NCBI RefSeq assembly: GCF_028473605.1
Contig: NZ_CP097267.1
Coordinates: 3,526,501 to 3,590,500, forward strand
Direction of reading: 5' to 3'
Length of the DNA: 64,000 bases
Source of the DNA: Acidovorax sp. NCPPB 3576
GTDB taxonomy: Bacteria > Pseudomonadota > Gammaproteobacteria > Burkholderiales > Burkholderiaceae_C
Below, piece by piece: positions 19,068 to 28,954 of this stretch. Position 1 is the first letter of the stretch. Each line of letters opens with the position of its first letter. The position numbers and the translations under genes are program-made. Below the pieces are notes generated by a model that did not search any database, had not been told where the DNA came from, and saw nothing but the letters and a program-made list of their open reading frames with translations.

Positions 19068-19709
19068 TCAGGGCAGATCGATGACCGCATTCCACGGCAC
19101 GCCCGCGAGCGCATCGTAGTGCGCCACCAGCACGATGCCCGGCCCGCCCCGCACCGCCCGCTGCGCCAGCACCTGCTGCAGGTACTGCACCGAAGGGCGG
19201 TCCAGGCCGGCCACCGGCTCGTCCACCAGCACCAGCGGCGCCCCGCAAGCGAAAGCGGCCGCCAGCAGCGCCTTGCGCCGCGTGCCGGTGGACAGCTGCT
19301 CCATGGCCTTGGGCAAATGGCTCTCCAACCCGAACCCCGCCACGTGCGCCTGCAGAGCCGACGCATCCCACGCCGCATGGCGGCGGGCCAGCGCCGCGAA
19401 CCACGCCGCCGGGCTGATGCCGTCGAGTGCACTCGCCCGTGGGTCGGCCCAGAACACCGCGCCGGCATCGTTGGCCGCCAGATCCCCGCACGGCCGACCG
19501 TTCAGCAGCACCTGCCCACCCTGGGGCTGCAGCTCGCCCGCCAGCAGGCGCAGCAGCGTCGTCTTGCCCGTGCCTTCTTCGCCCCGCACCAGCGCCGCGC
19601 CCGACGCGGCGCAGGCCGTGAAGCCGTCGAACACCGCGGCACCTTGCGCATGGGCAAAGCGCAGATCGCTGCATTGCAAGGTGGCACAGGGCGTCGTCGG
19701 AGAGGACAT
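19068..19709 (-). CDS. Orphan ABC-transporter ATP-binding protein
   Basis: 213 residues. The Walker A site is GEEGTGKTT (about residues 43-51), the signature motif is LSTGTRRKALLAAA, a slightly divergent form of LSGGQ, and Walker B is PLVLVDEPVAGLD. The size and compactness resemble short ATPases such as the CcmA type, but no permease or cytochrome-maturation gene is near. It may pair with a membrane subunit elsewhere. The start at 19709 gives MSSPTTPCATLQCSDLRFAH, a normal lead-in to the first strand; the longer open frame upstream is overlapped by the divergent gene. Confidence 0.85.
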   Translation of the reverse strand: MSSPTTPCATLQCSDLRFAHAQGAAVFDGFTACAASGAALVRGEEGTGKTTLLRLLAGELQPQGGQVLLNGRPCGDLAANDAGAVFWADPRASALDGISPAAWFAALARRHAAWDASALQAHVAGFGLESHLPKAMEQLSTGTRRKALLAAAFACGAPLVLVDEPVAGLDRPSVQYLQQVLAQRAVRGGPGIVLVAHYDALAGVPWNAVIDLP

Positions 19710-19852
19710 GGAGGAATCCAGGCAATCGAGGGGTTTCGGGACATGCGCAGATGCACGGCGCCGCACATTCTGTGGCAAAGCAAGGCCCCACCTGCCTGAA
19801 AATGTGCCCTGCCGCGTCGCGACCCGCGACCCCTCCAACCCACGGGACCCCC

Positions 19853-20221
19853 ATGACCCTGCGCTACCTTGAATTCGACTACAGCGAGGACGACGAAGGC
19901 ACCGGCACCTGGGATGCCATGGCCAGCGTGACCGAAGAGCACCTGCCGGCCCTGCATGCGGAGATCGCGCAGGTGCTGGGCTGGGCCCACGCCACCTTCC
20001 CCCACCAGAACGGAGCCATCGAGGACGGCGCCGCCTGGGACTGCGACCTGCAGGCCGTGCGAGAGGTCTCCACCGTGCAGTCCCTGGTTTTCGACGAGGC
20101 CACCCGGCGCCTCGTGTCCACCGCCGGCACGCCCGCGGCACCGCGGCACACGGTGACGCTGTCCATCAGCGGCAACGCGGCGTTCTGCGAGGAATTCCGG
20201 CCGCGCTTCGGCGGCGAGTGA
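19853..20221 (+). CDS. Conserved hypothetical protein
   Basis: 122 residues, acidic, no signal peptide or membrane helix. It begins MTLRYLEFDYSEDDEGTGTW and contains D-A-M-A-S-V at 21-26 and a predicted helix with A-E-I-A-Q-V-L-G-W-A. A later stretch DGAAWDCDLQAV and a beta-rich end (RHTVTLSISGNAAFCEEF) suggest a small alpha/beta fold. I do not recognise the family. It is divergent from the ABC ATPase and its first codon is preceded only by a C-rich stretch, so the start is chosen by coding pattern. Confidence 0.6.
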   Translation: MTLRYLEFDYSEDDEGTGTWDAMASVTEEHLPALHAEIAQVLGWAHATFPHQNGAIEDGAAWDCDLQAVREVSTVQSLVFDEATRRLVSTAGTPAAPRHTVTLSISGNAAFCEEFRPRFGGE

Positions 20222-20365
20222 CACCCGCCGTCACCTCCATCGGGCAGGCCGCTATCATCCGGCCGCCTGCGAAGACGGGCACTAAAAAGGGAGGAAACTC
20301 GTCGGCGTGGCAAGCAAAAGGCCCACGACGATTCGCCATGTCTCAACATCACGACTCGAATTTCA

Positions 20366-21028
20366 ATGGCATGGAAACAATGGCTCCACAACGAGCCCGC
20401 AGAACCCGTGGTCGATGGGCGGATTCAATATGGACCGGGGAAGGGAATGATCAAACAGGTCTTCGAAGGCCTCGATGCTTCGCAAAAGAGGGTCCGCAAA
20501 ATCGCGACCATCGATCCGATCAGGAAGAAGATCGTCTTGATCCAACCCGGAGAGAAAGTGCTGTACCAGTCCGGACTCCGGGAAAAAGGAGTGGCGGGTT
20601 ATGTGTATGTATTTGCCCATGCCACATCAAAAAGCATCCAGGGAATGATCCATGGCATCGAAGTGGCTGACACCATCCGGCGCAGCGGCCTTTGGCATGG
20701 GGAACCGGTTTTGATCGACGCCTGCAATGCGGGAGCCACGTCCGATGGCATCGCAAGTGAATTGGCCCAGGTCTTGCGAACGCATGTCACGGCGCCCACC
20801 ACAACCACCTGGAATTACCCGCTGGGTGGTTCTGCGGTGGGGCAAGGGGCCTTCGAGAAACTCCCGGGCATATTGGCAGCGCTCCCCATGCCCGACCTGT
20901 TGCGTCCAGGCCGGTGGCGAACCTGGGGACCCGACGGACAACCCATTGCGACGACCCCGACCTCTCCGCGCGACACCGGCGATCTGCTGAAAGGCGCGTT
21001 GATGCAGGAAATCGGGAAGCGCCGATGA
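20366..21028 (+). CDS. Candidate secreted toxin/effector with a caspase-like (clan CD) His/Cys dyad
   Basis: 220 residues, no signal peptide or membrane helix. The central core reads G-Y-V-Y-V-F-A-H-A-T-S, then a helix (ADTIRRSGLW), then EPVLIDACNAGATSDGIASE and VTAPTTTTWN. A strand ending in His85 and a later strand ending in D-A-C-N-A-G with Cys120 is the catalytic layout of clan CD cysteine peptidases such as CHAT and C80 domains. The N-terminal 60 residues are basic. Its stop overlaps the first of two duplicated membrane-anchored genes by 4 nt, a toxin/immunity-type arrangement. The DNA is visibly less GC-rich than its neighbours, suggesting transfer. Function and delivery are inference. 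Confidence 0.55.
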   Translation: MAWKQWLHNEPAEPVVDGRIQYGPGKGMIKQVFEGLDASQKRVRKIATIDPIRKKIVLIQPGEKVLYQSGLREKGVAGYVYVFAHATSKSIQGMIHGIEVADTIRRSGLWHGEPVLIDACNAGATSDGIASELAQVLRTHVTAPTTTTWNYPLGGSAVGQGAFEKLPGILAALPMPDLLRPGRWRTWGPDGQPIATTPTSPRDTGDLLKGALMQEIGKRR

Positions 21029-21729
21029 TTCGCCGGTGGAAAAAATGGGGGGCAGGCACCCGAATCACTCTGGTCCTTTCCTTGCTGGTCGGCGCCTGGA
21101 TCGCGTGGTGGTGGATCGACAGCGCCGTCACCTGCGACCAGCAGGACGAATACTCTTACCACGGCTTTTGCCTGATGGAGTTGCAACGCCGCGCCGAAAG
21201 CGGCGACAACCCGGCGCAGTGGGCTTATGGCAATTACCTGGCAGGCATTGCGCCTTTCGACCAAGCCTACGAGTGGCATCTGAAAGCCATGCACGGCGCG
21301 AGCATCGGCCTGGACCTGCGGCGCAGCATGGACGCCTACTGCGACAAGGTTCCCGGCTTCGAGGCGCACACGGTGGAGTCCATCATGCAGCGCGTGGTCC
21401 GCACCAGTCCCGATGCCCATTTGCGGCTGTTCCAGTTGTATCTTTCCCCGCCGCCCTGCAGCGCGTTCAGCCTGGATAAGGCCAGCGCGCAGATCCCCTT
21501 GCTCACCCAGTGCGCCCACCTCACCCTGGCCGAGTACTTCCGGGCCGTGGAGCGGGAGCGCTACACCCTCTCGCCGGCAACGCGGGCGGCCATTCAGGGC
21601 AACCTGGATCGCTGCGAAAGAGAACTCGCACACCCGCCCACCGATGCGCCCACGGTTCGCGAGTTCATGCCATTGCAGCAAAAGGACATCGAGGATTTGC
21701 GCCACAGCCTCGAAAAAACAGGGCCGTGA
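21025..21729 (+). CDS. Membrane-anchored, Sel1-like putative immunity protein, copy 1
   Basis: 234 residues. A basic start (MIRRWKKWG) and one transmembrane helix (about residues 13-31, ending WIAWWWID) predict an N-in anchor with the rest in the periplasm. The soluble part has several cysteines (TCDQ, FCLM, YCDK, PCSA, TQCA, DRCE), compatible with disulfides, and Sel1-like helices: RRAESGDNPAQWAYGNYL and a second around AYEWHLKAMHGA. Sel1-like repeats occur in immunity proteins of some secreted effectors. Its start overlaps the toxin candidate's stop (ATGA). No known family is claimed. Confidence 0.6.
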   Translation: MIRRWKKWGAGTRITLVLSLLVGAWIAWWWIDSAVTCDQQDEYSYHGFCLMELQRRAESGDNPAQWAYGNYLAGIAPFDQAYEWHLKAMHGASIGLDLRRSMDAYCDKVPGFEAHTVESIMQRVVRTSPDAHLRLFQLYLSPPPCSAFSLDKASAQIPLLTQCAHLTLAEYFRAVERERYTLSPATRAAIQGNLDRCERELAHPPTDAPTVREFMPLQQKDIEDLRHSLEKTGP

Positions 21730-21736
21730 CGCAGAC

Positions 21737-22441
21737 ATGATTCGCCAGCGGAAAAAATGGGGCGCGGGCACCCGAAGCGCTCTGGTCCTGGCCCTGCTGC
21801 TCGGCACCTGGATTGCCTGGTGGTGGATCGACAGCGCCGTCACCTGCGACCAGCAGGACGAATACTCGTATCACGGCTTTTGCCTGATGGAATTGCAGCG
21901 CCGCGCCGAAAGCGGCGACAACCCGGCGCAGTGGGCCTACGGTAATTACCTGTCAGGCATTCGACCCTTCGAGCAGGCCCATGAATGGCATTTGAAAGCG
22001 ATGCATGGCGCGCGAACGGGCCTCGACCTCAGGGACAGCATGGACGCCTACTGCGACAAGGTTCCCGGCTTCGAGGCGCGCACGGTGGAGTCCGTCATGC
22101 AGCGCGTGGTCCGCACCAGTCCCGATGCCCATTTGCGGCTGTTCCAGTTGTATCTTTCCCCGCCGCCGTGCAGCGCGTTCAGCCTGGATAAGGCCAGCGC
22201 GCAGATCCCCTTACTCACCCAATGCGCCCACCTCACCCTGGCCGAGTACTTCCGGGCCGTGGAGCGGGAGCGCTACACCCTCTCGCCGGCAACGCGGACG
22301 GCCATCCGGGGCCACCTGGATCGCTGCGAAAACGAACTCGCCCACCCCCCACCAGACGCACCCACGGTGCGTGAGTTCATGCCATTGCAGCCAAGGGACA
22401 TCGAGGCCCTGCGGCGCAGTCTCGAAAAAACAGCACCGTGA
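21737..22441 (+). CDS. Membrane-anchored, Sel1-like putative immunity protein, copy 2
   Basis: Also 234 residues and a tandem duplicate of the preceding gene, 7 nt after its stop. By eye about 26 residues differ. The differences lie in the first 30 residues, in the 73-120 region, and in the last 30 residues, while roughly residues 120-208 are identical. The transmembrane helix, all six cysteines and both Sel1-like segments are kept, so both copies look functional. Duplicated immunity genes behind one effector are commonly explained by protection against related toxins from neighbours; that is inference here. It ends 25 nt from the convergent modE stop. Confidence 0.6.
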   Translation: MIRQRKKWGAGTRSALVLALLLGTWIAWWWIDSAVTCDQQDEYSYHGFCLMELQRRAESGDNPAQWAYGNYLSGIRPFEQAHEWHLKAMHGARTGLDLRDSMDAYCDKVPGFEARTVESVMQRVVRTSPDAHLRLFQLYLSPPPCSAFSLDKASAQIPLLTQCAHLTLAEYFRAVERERYTLSPATRTAIRGHLDRCENELAHPPPDAPTVREFMPLQPRDIEALRRSLEKTAP

Positions 22442-22466
22442 CCCGGACCTGGGGCTGGAGGCCCGG

Positions 22467-24098
<1,632 letters not shown>

Positions 24099-24140
24099 CC
24101 GACGGCCCCTGCAAAAAAAACCGATCACGCCCACAGCCCG

Positions 24141-24827
24141 ATGCCTTTCACCGCGCAGGACCTGGCCGCCATCGGCCTCACGCTGCGGCTGGCCGCGCTC
24201 ACCACGCTCACGCTCTTGGTGCTGTGCACGCCGCTGGCCTGGTGGCTGGCGCACACGCCGTCGCGCTGGCGCGGACCGGTCTCGGCGGTGGTGGCGCTGC
24301 CGCTGGTGCTGCCGCCCACGGTGATCGGTTTCTACCTGCTGCTCACCCTGGGGCCCAACGGCCCGGTGGGCCGCGCGATGCAGTCGATGGGGCTGGCCAC
24401 CCTGCCCTTCACCTTTGCCGGCCTGCTGGTGGGATCGGTCGTGTATTCGCTGCCGTTCGCGGTGCAGCCGCTGCAGCGGGCGTTCGAGGCGGTGGGCGAG
24501 CGGCCGATGGAGGCCGCCGCCACGCTGGGCGCCGGCCCGTGGGACCGCTTTTTCACCGTGGCCGTGCCGCTGGCGCGGTCGGGCTTTCTCACGGCGGGGG
24601 TGTTGAGCTTTGCGCACACGGTGGGAGAGTTCGGCGTGGTGCTCATGCTGGGCGGCAACATTCCCGGCGTGACGCGCGTGGTGTCGGTGCAGATCTACGA
24701 CCACGTGGAGGCCATGGAATACCTGCAGGCCCACTGGCTGGCGGGAAGCATGGTGGTGTTCTCGTTCGTGGTGCTGCTGGTGCTGCACTGGCTGCAGCCC
24801 CCACGGCCCGGCAGGGGCACGGCATGA
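24141..24827 (+). CDS. modB: Molybdate ABC transporter permease
   Basis: 228 residues with five to six transmembrane helices. The cytoplasmic EAA loop is EAAATLGAGPWDRFFTVAVP, the ATPase-docking motif of binding-protein-dependent permeases, and PLVLPPTVIGFYLLL is a typical ModB segment. It lies 42 nt after modA and its stop overlaps the modC start by 4 nt (ATGA). It forms the membrane channel of the molybdate importer. Confidence 0.95.
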   Translation: MPFTAQDLAAIGLTLRLAALTTLTLLVLCTPLAWWLAHTPSRWRGPVSAVVALPLVLPPTVIGFYLLLTLGPNGPVGRAMQSMGLATLPFTFAGLLVGSVVYSLPFAVQPLQRAFEAVGERPMEAAATLGAGPWDRFFTVAVPLARSGFLTAGVLSFAHTVGEFGVVLMLGGNIPGVTRVVSVQIYDHVEAMEYLQAHWLAGSMVVFSFVVLLVLHWLQPPRPGRGTA

Positions 24828-25942
24828 CGGCCAGCACGGGACTGGGGCCCTCCACGGGCGAAGGGACCATCGAGGCCCGCCTGCGGCTGCAGCGCCCGGG
24901 CGGCTTCGCGCTGGACGTGGACCTGTCCCTTCCCGGCCGCGGCGTCACGGCGCTCTACGGCCCCTCGGGTTGCGGCAAGACGACCTGCCTGCGGGCCCTG
25001 GCGGGCCTGGAGCGCGCCGAAGGCCGCGTGGCCGTGCACGGGCAGGTATGGCAGGACGACGCGCAACGCCTGTGGCACCCCACCCATCAGCGGGCGCTGG
25101 GCTATGTGTTCCAGGAATCGAGCCTGTTCGCGCACCTGGACGTGCGCCGCAACCTCGAATACGGCCTGCGGCGCACGCCCCCTGCGCGCAGGCGGGTGTC
25201 GCTGGAGCAGGCCGTCGAACTGCTCGGGCTGCAACCCCTGCTGGCCCGCCAGCCGGGCACCCTGTCGGGCGGCGAACGCCAGCGGGTGGCGATGGCCCGG
25301 GCTCTGGCCGCCAGCCCCCGCGTGCTGCTGATGGACGAGCCCCTGGCCGCGCTGGACGCCCAGCGCAAGGCCGAAGTGCTGCCCTACCTGGAACGCCTGC
25401 AGCGCGAACTGGACATTCCCGTGCTGTACGTGAGCCATGCGCAGGATGAAGTGGCCCGGCTGGCGCACCACCTGGTGCTGCTCCATGGCGGCCGCGTGGT
25501 GGCGAGCGGCCCCGCGCAGGCGCTCATGGCGCGGCTGGACCTGCCGCTGGCCCAGGGCGACACGGCGGCGACCGTGGCCGAGGGCTGGGTCGACGGTTAC
25601 GACGCGGCGGACCTCCTCATGGGCGTGCGCCTTCCCGGAGGCGGCGTGCTGCTGGTGGCAACGGCCCATCCGCATCCACCGGGCACGCCCGTGCGCTTTC
25701 GGGTGCAGGCGCGCGATGTGACGGTGGCGCTGGAAGCGCCGCTGCACAGCAGCGTGCTGAACGTGCTGCCGGCGCGGGTGGTGGCGCTGCGCGAGGACGG
25801 GCCGGGGCTCTCCATGGTGGCGCTCGATGCGCAGGGCACGCCCCTGCTCGCCCGCGTCACCCAGCGCTCGGCGCGCATCCTGGGGCTGGCGCCGGGCCTG
25901 CCCGTGTTCGCGCAGATCAAGGGCGTGGCGCTGCTGGGCTGA
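24824..25942 (+). CDS. modC: Molybdate ABC transporter ATP-binding protein
   Basis: 372 residues. Walker A GPSGCGKTT, signature LSGGERQRVAMARAL, Walker B LLMDEPLAALD and the switch histidine in LYVSHAQDEVARLAHH are all intact. The C-terminal third is a TOBE/Mop domain around SSVLNVLPARVVALREDGPG, which binds oxyanion and can regulate transport. Energises ModB-mediated uptake. ATG 24824 overlaps the modB stop; the longer open frame is the antisense or alternate frame of modAB. Confidence 0.95.
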   Translation: MTASTGLGPSTGEGTIEARLRLQRPGGFALDVDLSLPGRGVTALYGPSGCGKTTCLRALAGLERAEGRVAVHGQVWQDDAQRLWHPTHQRALGYVFQESSLFAHLDVRRNLEYGLRRTPPARRRVSLEQAVELLGLQPLLARQPGTLSGGERQRVAMARALAASPRVLLMDEPLAALDAQRKAEVLPYLERLQRELDIPVLYVSHAQDEVARLAHHLVLLHGGRVVASGPAQALMARLDLPLAQGDTAATVAEGWVDGYDAADLLMGVRLPGGGVLLVATAHPHPPGTPVRFRVQARDVTVALEAPLHSSVLNVLPARVVALREDGPGLSMVALDAQGTPLLARVTQRSARILGLAPGLPVFAQIKGVALLG

Positions 25943-25956
25943 GGGGGATCAGGATC

Positions 25957-26010
25957 AAAACGGCTTCCAGCGCAATATTCACTAGGGCATATTGCTATCA
26001 ATAAAGTAGC
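25957..26010 (-). repeat. Dispersed Comamonadaceae-type repeat, copy 2
   Basis: On the minus strand this reads GCTACTTTATTGATAGC, then a CCCTAGTGAATATTGCGCTGG block and a CCGTTTT end, the same block order as copies at 17306, 48915 and 52165. It fills most of the 88-nt gap between the converging modC and response-regulator genes. Confidence 0.75.
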
Positions 26011-26030
26011 ACGACTTTTCCAGCCCCCCC

Positions 26031-26834
26031 TCAGTTGCCGATCAGCCCCTGGCTGCGCGCCTCCAGAATCGCCTCGGACTTGGACTTGACCTTGAGCTTG
26101 CCGTAGATGCGGCGCACATAGGTGCGCACCGTGTGGCCCGACACGTTCACCAGTTGCGCGATCTCGTCGGCGGTGAAGCCTTTGGTGATGAGCCGAAGCA
26201 CCTCCAGTTCGCGCGTGGACAGCACGGCGTCGTCTTCCGATGCGGGTGACGCAGCCGACGGCGCGGCGGCGGCCACCGCTGGCGGTGCAGCGCTCGCGGT
26301 GGCCGGCGGGGCCCGAAAGCGCGTGAGGATCTGGCGCGCGATCAACGGGCTGATGGGACTGCCGCCCTGCTGCAGCACGCGGATTTCGTGCAGCAGGTCG
26401 TTGGGGGCGCTGTCCTTGAGCAGATAGCCCGAGGCGCCCGCCTCGATGGACTGCAGCACGTGCGCCTCGTCGCCGAACGTGGTGCAGACCATGATGGCGC
26501 AGTCCGGCCACAGGGCATGGGCTGCGCGGATGACGTCGATGCCCGTGCCGTCGGGCAGCCCCAGGTCCACCAGAAGCACGTCGGCACGGCCCGTGGCCAG
26601 CATGCGCAGCCCCTGGGCCCGGTTGGCGGCCAGGTGCGCCAGCTCGATATCGTCGGACGCACCGATGGCCACCGTCAGCGCGTTTTGAAACAGCACATCG
26701 TCCTCCACCAGGGCAACGCGGATGCGGGAAGGAGCGCCGGGGGAAACGGGTTCGGACATGGGCAGCGCAAGGGCCTCGGAGGGGATGGGGGAAGAAACGG
26801 CGGGCGGCACGAGCGGCACGGCGGCCTTCATCAT
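26031..26834 (-). CDS. NarL/LuxR-type response regulator
   Basis: 267 residues. The receiver domain begins near residue 38 with VALVEDD, has phospho-acceptor Asp90 in LLVDLGLPDGTG and the conserved lysine in GYLLKDSAP. After an Ala/Pro-rich linker comes a LuxR-type helix-turn-helix: LSTRELEVLRLITKGFTADE and VSGHTVRTYVRRIYGKLKV. The start at 26834 overlaps the sensor kinase stop by 4 nt; an internal ATG at 26759 would remove 25 poorly conserved residues. Partner of the upstream kinase. Targets unknown. Confidence 0.92.
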   Translation of the reverse strand: MMKAAVPLVPPAVSSPIPSEALALPMSEPVSPGAPSRIRVALVEDDVLFQNALTVAIGASDDIELAHLAANRAQGLRMLATGRADVLLVDLGLPDGTGIDVIRAAHALWPDCAIMVCTTFGDEAHVLQSIEAGASGYLLKDSAPNDLLHEIRVLQQGGSPISPLIARQILTRFRAPPATASAAPPAVAAAAPSAASPASEDDAVLSTRELEVLRLITKGFTADEIAQLVNVSGHTVRTYVRRIYGKLKVKSKSEAILEARSQGLIGN

Positions 26835-28936
26835 GAGGGCGTGAACAACGCTCTTCTGCGCTGCGGCAGCAAAAGCGTCACGCTGGACCCATTGTGAGAC
26901 GATTCCAGTTGCACCTGGGCTCCGATGGCCTGGGCGCGCCGGCGCTGGTTGTCCAGGCCGCGGCTGCCGCGCCCGGGCGCCTGGTCCACCTCGAAGCCCT
27001 TGCCGTTGTCGGCCACCACGACGCTCACCACGCCCGCACTGGCGCTGGTGGACACGCGGATCTGCGTCGCATGCGCATGCTTGAGGATGTTCGTGAGCGC
27101 CTCTTGCAGGATGCGCAGGATGTGCAGCGAATTGCGCGGGTCCAGCCAGGGCAAGGCCGGCACTTCGTGGATGTCCCAGACCAGTTCGATGCCGCTGTCC
27201 TGCAGCCGCTTGCCCAGCCGAAAGCGCAGCGTCGCCAGCAGCAGCAGCAGCAAATCGGCCTCGATGGGCTCCATGGAATCGATGGCCAGCTTGAGGTCGT
27301 CGATGCAGCCTTTGAGCACGTCGGCCACGTCGGCGTGACGGATCTGGCCGTCCTCCACCACCCTCAGCGCGCTGATCAGTGACGAGCCCAGGCCGTCGTG
27401 CATGTCCTGCATCAGCCGCTGGCGCTCCTGGCTCAGCGTCTGGCGGTGTTCGATCTCGCGCAGCCGGGCATGGCTTTCGGTGAGCTGCGCCTCCTGTGCC
27501 TGCAAGCGCAGCGCCAGGCTGGCGTTGGCCAGCTGCACCTCCTCCAGCGCCGCGTTGTACTGGCGCAATAGCGCGCCCATGAAGATCACGAAAATACCGC
27601 AGCTGGTGTAGGCGCCCAGGTACACGCTCTCCACGCTGACGTGATTGTTCTGCAGCAGCCAGTCGTGCGTGCCCATGCCCATGCTGAGCAGCCCCCAAAG
27701 CGACAGGCGGGTGGCGTCCTTCTGGCCGACGCGGCGGGCATCGATCCAGCCGAAACAGAAAACAGCCACGCCCATGGCCAGCAGGAACATATAAGCCGTC
27801 GGCGCCAGCGCCGAGGCGCCGGGCAGCACGCGGCCCGCTTCGGGCAGGGTGATGGCCGTGACCACGCCCGACATGCCCAGCACCATGCCGTCCAGCCAGG
27901 GCCTGGAGCGCCGGTGCAGTCGCGCCAGAAAGAAGTGCCCCACGGCAATCAGCCAGAAAAGGGAGCTGACCGTGAGCCAGCCGAACCAGGCATCGGACAC
28001 CGGCAGCTTGAACTGGCCCATGTGGTAGTGCAGGTTGCGCAGGAACGCCACCACCGACATCAGGAAGAACAGCAAGTGCATGCGGGCCGCGCCCTGGCCC
28101 TGCAGCACCTGCCGAGCCCAGACGAAGAAGGCGAACACGCCCACCGCCAGAAAGGCGGCGCTGTTCATCAGCGGCACCTGGGTCTGCAGCGTGTCGCGGA
28201 CCTGGTAGCGCCAGCCGATGTCGGCTTGCGAGCCCACCCACGCGGTGGACAGTGCGCCGCCCACGCCTCGCAGATGCACGATGCGCAGCACCACCGTTTG
28301 CGGCGCGCCTTGCTGCGCGGCAGCGCCCAGCGGAATCCACAGCGGCTGATTGAAACCGTTCCACAGACGGTTGGCATCGGCGCGGTAAGTCAGGCGGCCA
28401 TCCACGTACACCGCGAGCTGGCCGTCCATCTTCCAGCGTGGCAGGTACAGGTTGCGGGCCAGCTCGCCGTCCTGCGATGGCGCGCCAGGCAGTTCCAGCC
28501 GGTACCAGCTCACCCGCGTGCTGGGCCGGGCCGGGTCGTCCGCGCCGGGAAAGAGCTCGGGCGACTGGGCGTGCGGCAGTTCCACCTCCCGCCATGGACC
28601 GCGCAGGTCCCCGCTGGACAACGAGGCCGGCGGCGGCGCAAACCCCTGCGCATCCACCTGCATCCACGCTGCCCGCGTCAGGTGCACGGGCTGCGCCGAC
28701 CCGGCCTGGGGCCAGCCCAGGGCGAGCACGAGCAGGAGCCACAGAGGCAGCGACCGGCCCCGCAGGCCCCGCCCGGCGCATGAGCCCGCGAAGGACCGGC
28801 ACGGCCAGCGCGCGCGCAGAAACAAGGGGAACAAGAAATCTCCAGTGACAGAGCGCGGTATGCCGGCACTCGGCCCGAAAAGGTGGCGGCAGCCGATTGG
28901 GGACAGTCTGCGAAACGAAAGAGGCCGGGTCGGCAA
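26831..28936 (-). CDS. 7TM-DISM-type sensor histidine kinase (HisKA_3 family)
   Basis: Up to 701 residues. A signal or anchor helix (LPLWLLLVLALGWPQAGSAQ) is followed by a periplasmic beta-rich domain containing LYLPRWKMDGQLAVYVDGRL, seven transmembrane helices (about 260-460), a coiled coil, and a NarX/DesK-like kinase core: acceptor histidine in MQDMHDGLGSSLISAL, N box EALTNILKHAHATQI, G boxes DNGKGF and GSRGLDNQRRRAQ. The first 34 residues look non-coding. A TTG at 28834 with GGAG just upstream is a reasonable alternative start that keeps the signal helix. It pairs with the NarL-type regulator. Confidence 0.9.
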   Translation of the reverse strand: MPTRPLSFRRLSPIGCRHLFGPSAGIPRSVTGDFLFPLFLRARWPCRSFAGSCAGRGLRGRSLPLWLLLVLALGWPQAGSAQPVHLTRAAWMQVDAQGFAPPPASLSSGDLRGPWREVELPHAQSPELFPGADDPARPSTRVSWYRLELPGAPSQDGELARNLYLPRWKMDGQLAVYVDGRLTYRADANRLWNGFNQPLWIPLGAAAQQGAPQTVVLRIVHLRGVGGALSTAWVGSQADIGWRYQVRDTLQTQVPLMNSAAFLAVGVFAFFVWARQVLQGQGAARMHLLFFLMSVVAFLRNLHYHMGQFKLPVSDAWFGWLTVSSLFWLIAVGHFFLARLHRRSRPWLDGMVLGMSGVVTAITLPEAGRVLPGASALAPTAYMFLLAMGVAVFCFGWIDARRVGQKDATRLSLWGLLSMGMGTHDWLLQNNHVSVESVYLGAYTSCGIFVIFMGALLRQYNAALEEVQLANASLALRLQAQEAQLTESHARLREIEHRQTLSQERQRLMQDMHDGLGSSLISALRVVEDGQIRHADVADVLKGCIDDLKLAIDSMEPIEADLLLLLLATLRFRLGKRLQDSGIELVWDIHEVPALPWLDPRNSLHILRILQEALTNILKHAHATQIRVSTSASAGVVSVVVADNGKGFEVDQAPGRGSRGLDNQRRRAQAIGAQVQLESSHNGSSVTLLLPQRRRALFTPS

Positions 28937-28954
28937 GCGATGGCCCCTGGCAGT

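Larger units (their letters stand above)
21025..22441 (+). repeat. Tandem gene duplication, 712-nt period
   Basis: Two direct copies, 21025-21729 and 21737-22441, of exactly equal coding length (705 nt) are separated by 7 nt. Long stretches, for example around 21425-21590 and 22137-22302, are nearly identical at the DNA level. This suggests a recent duplication or ongoing gene conversion. Confidence 0.9.
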
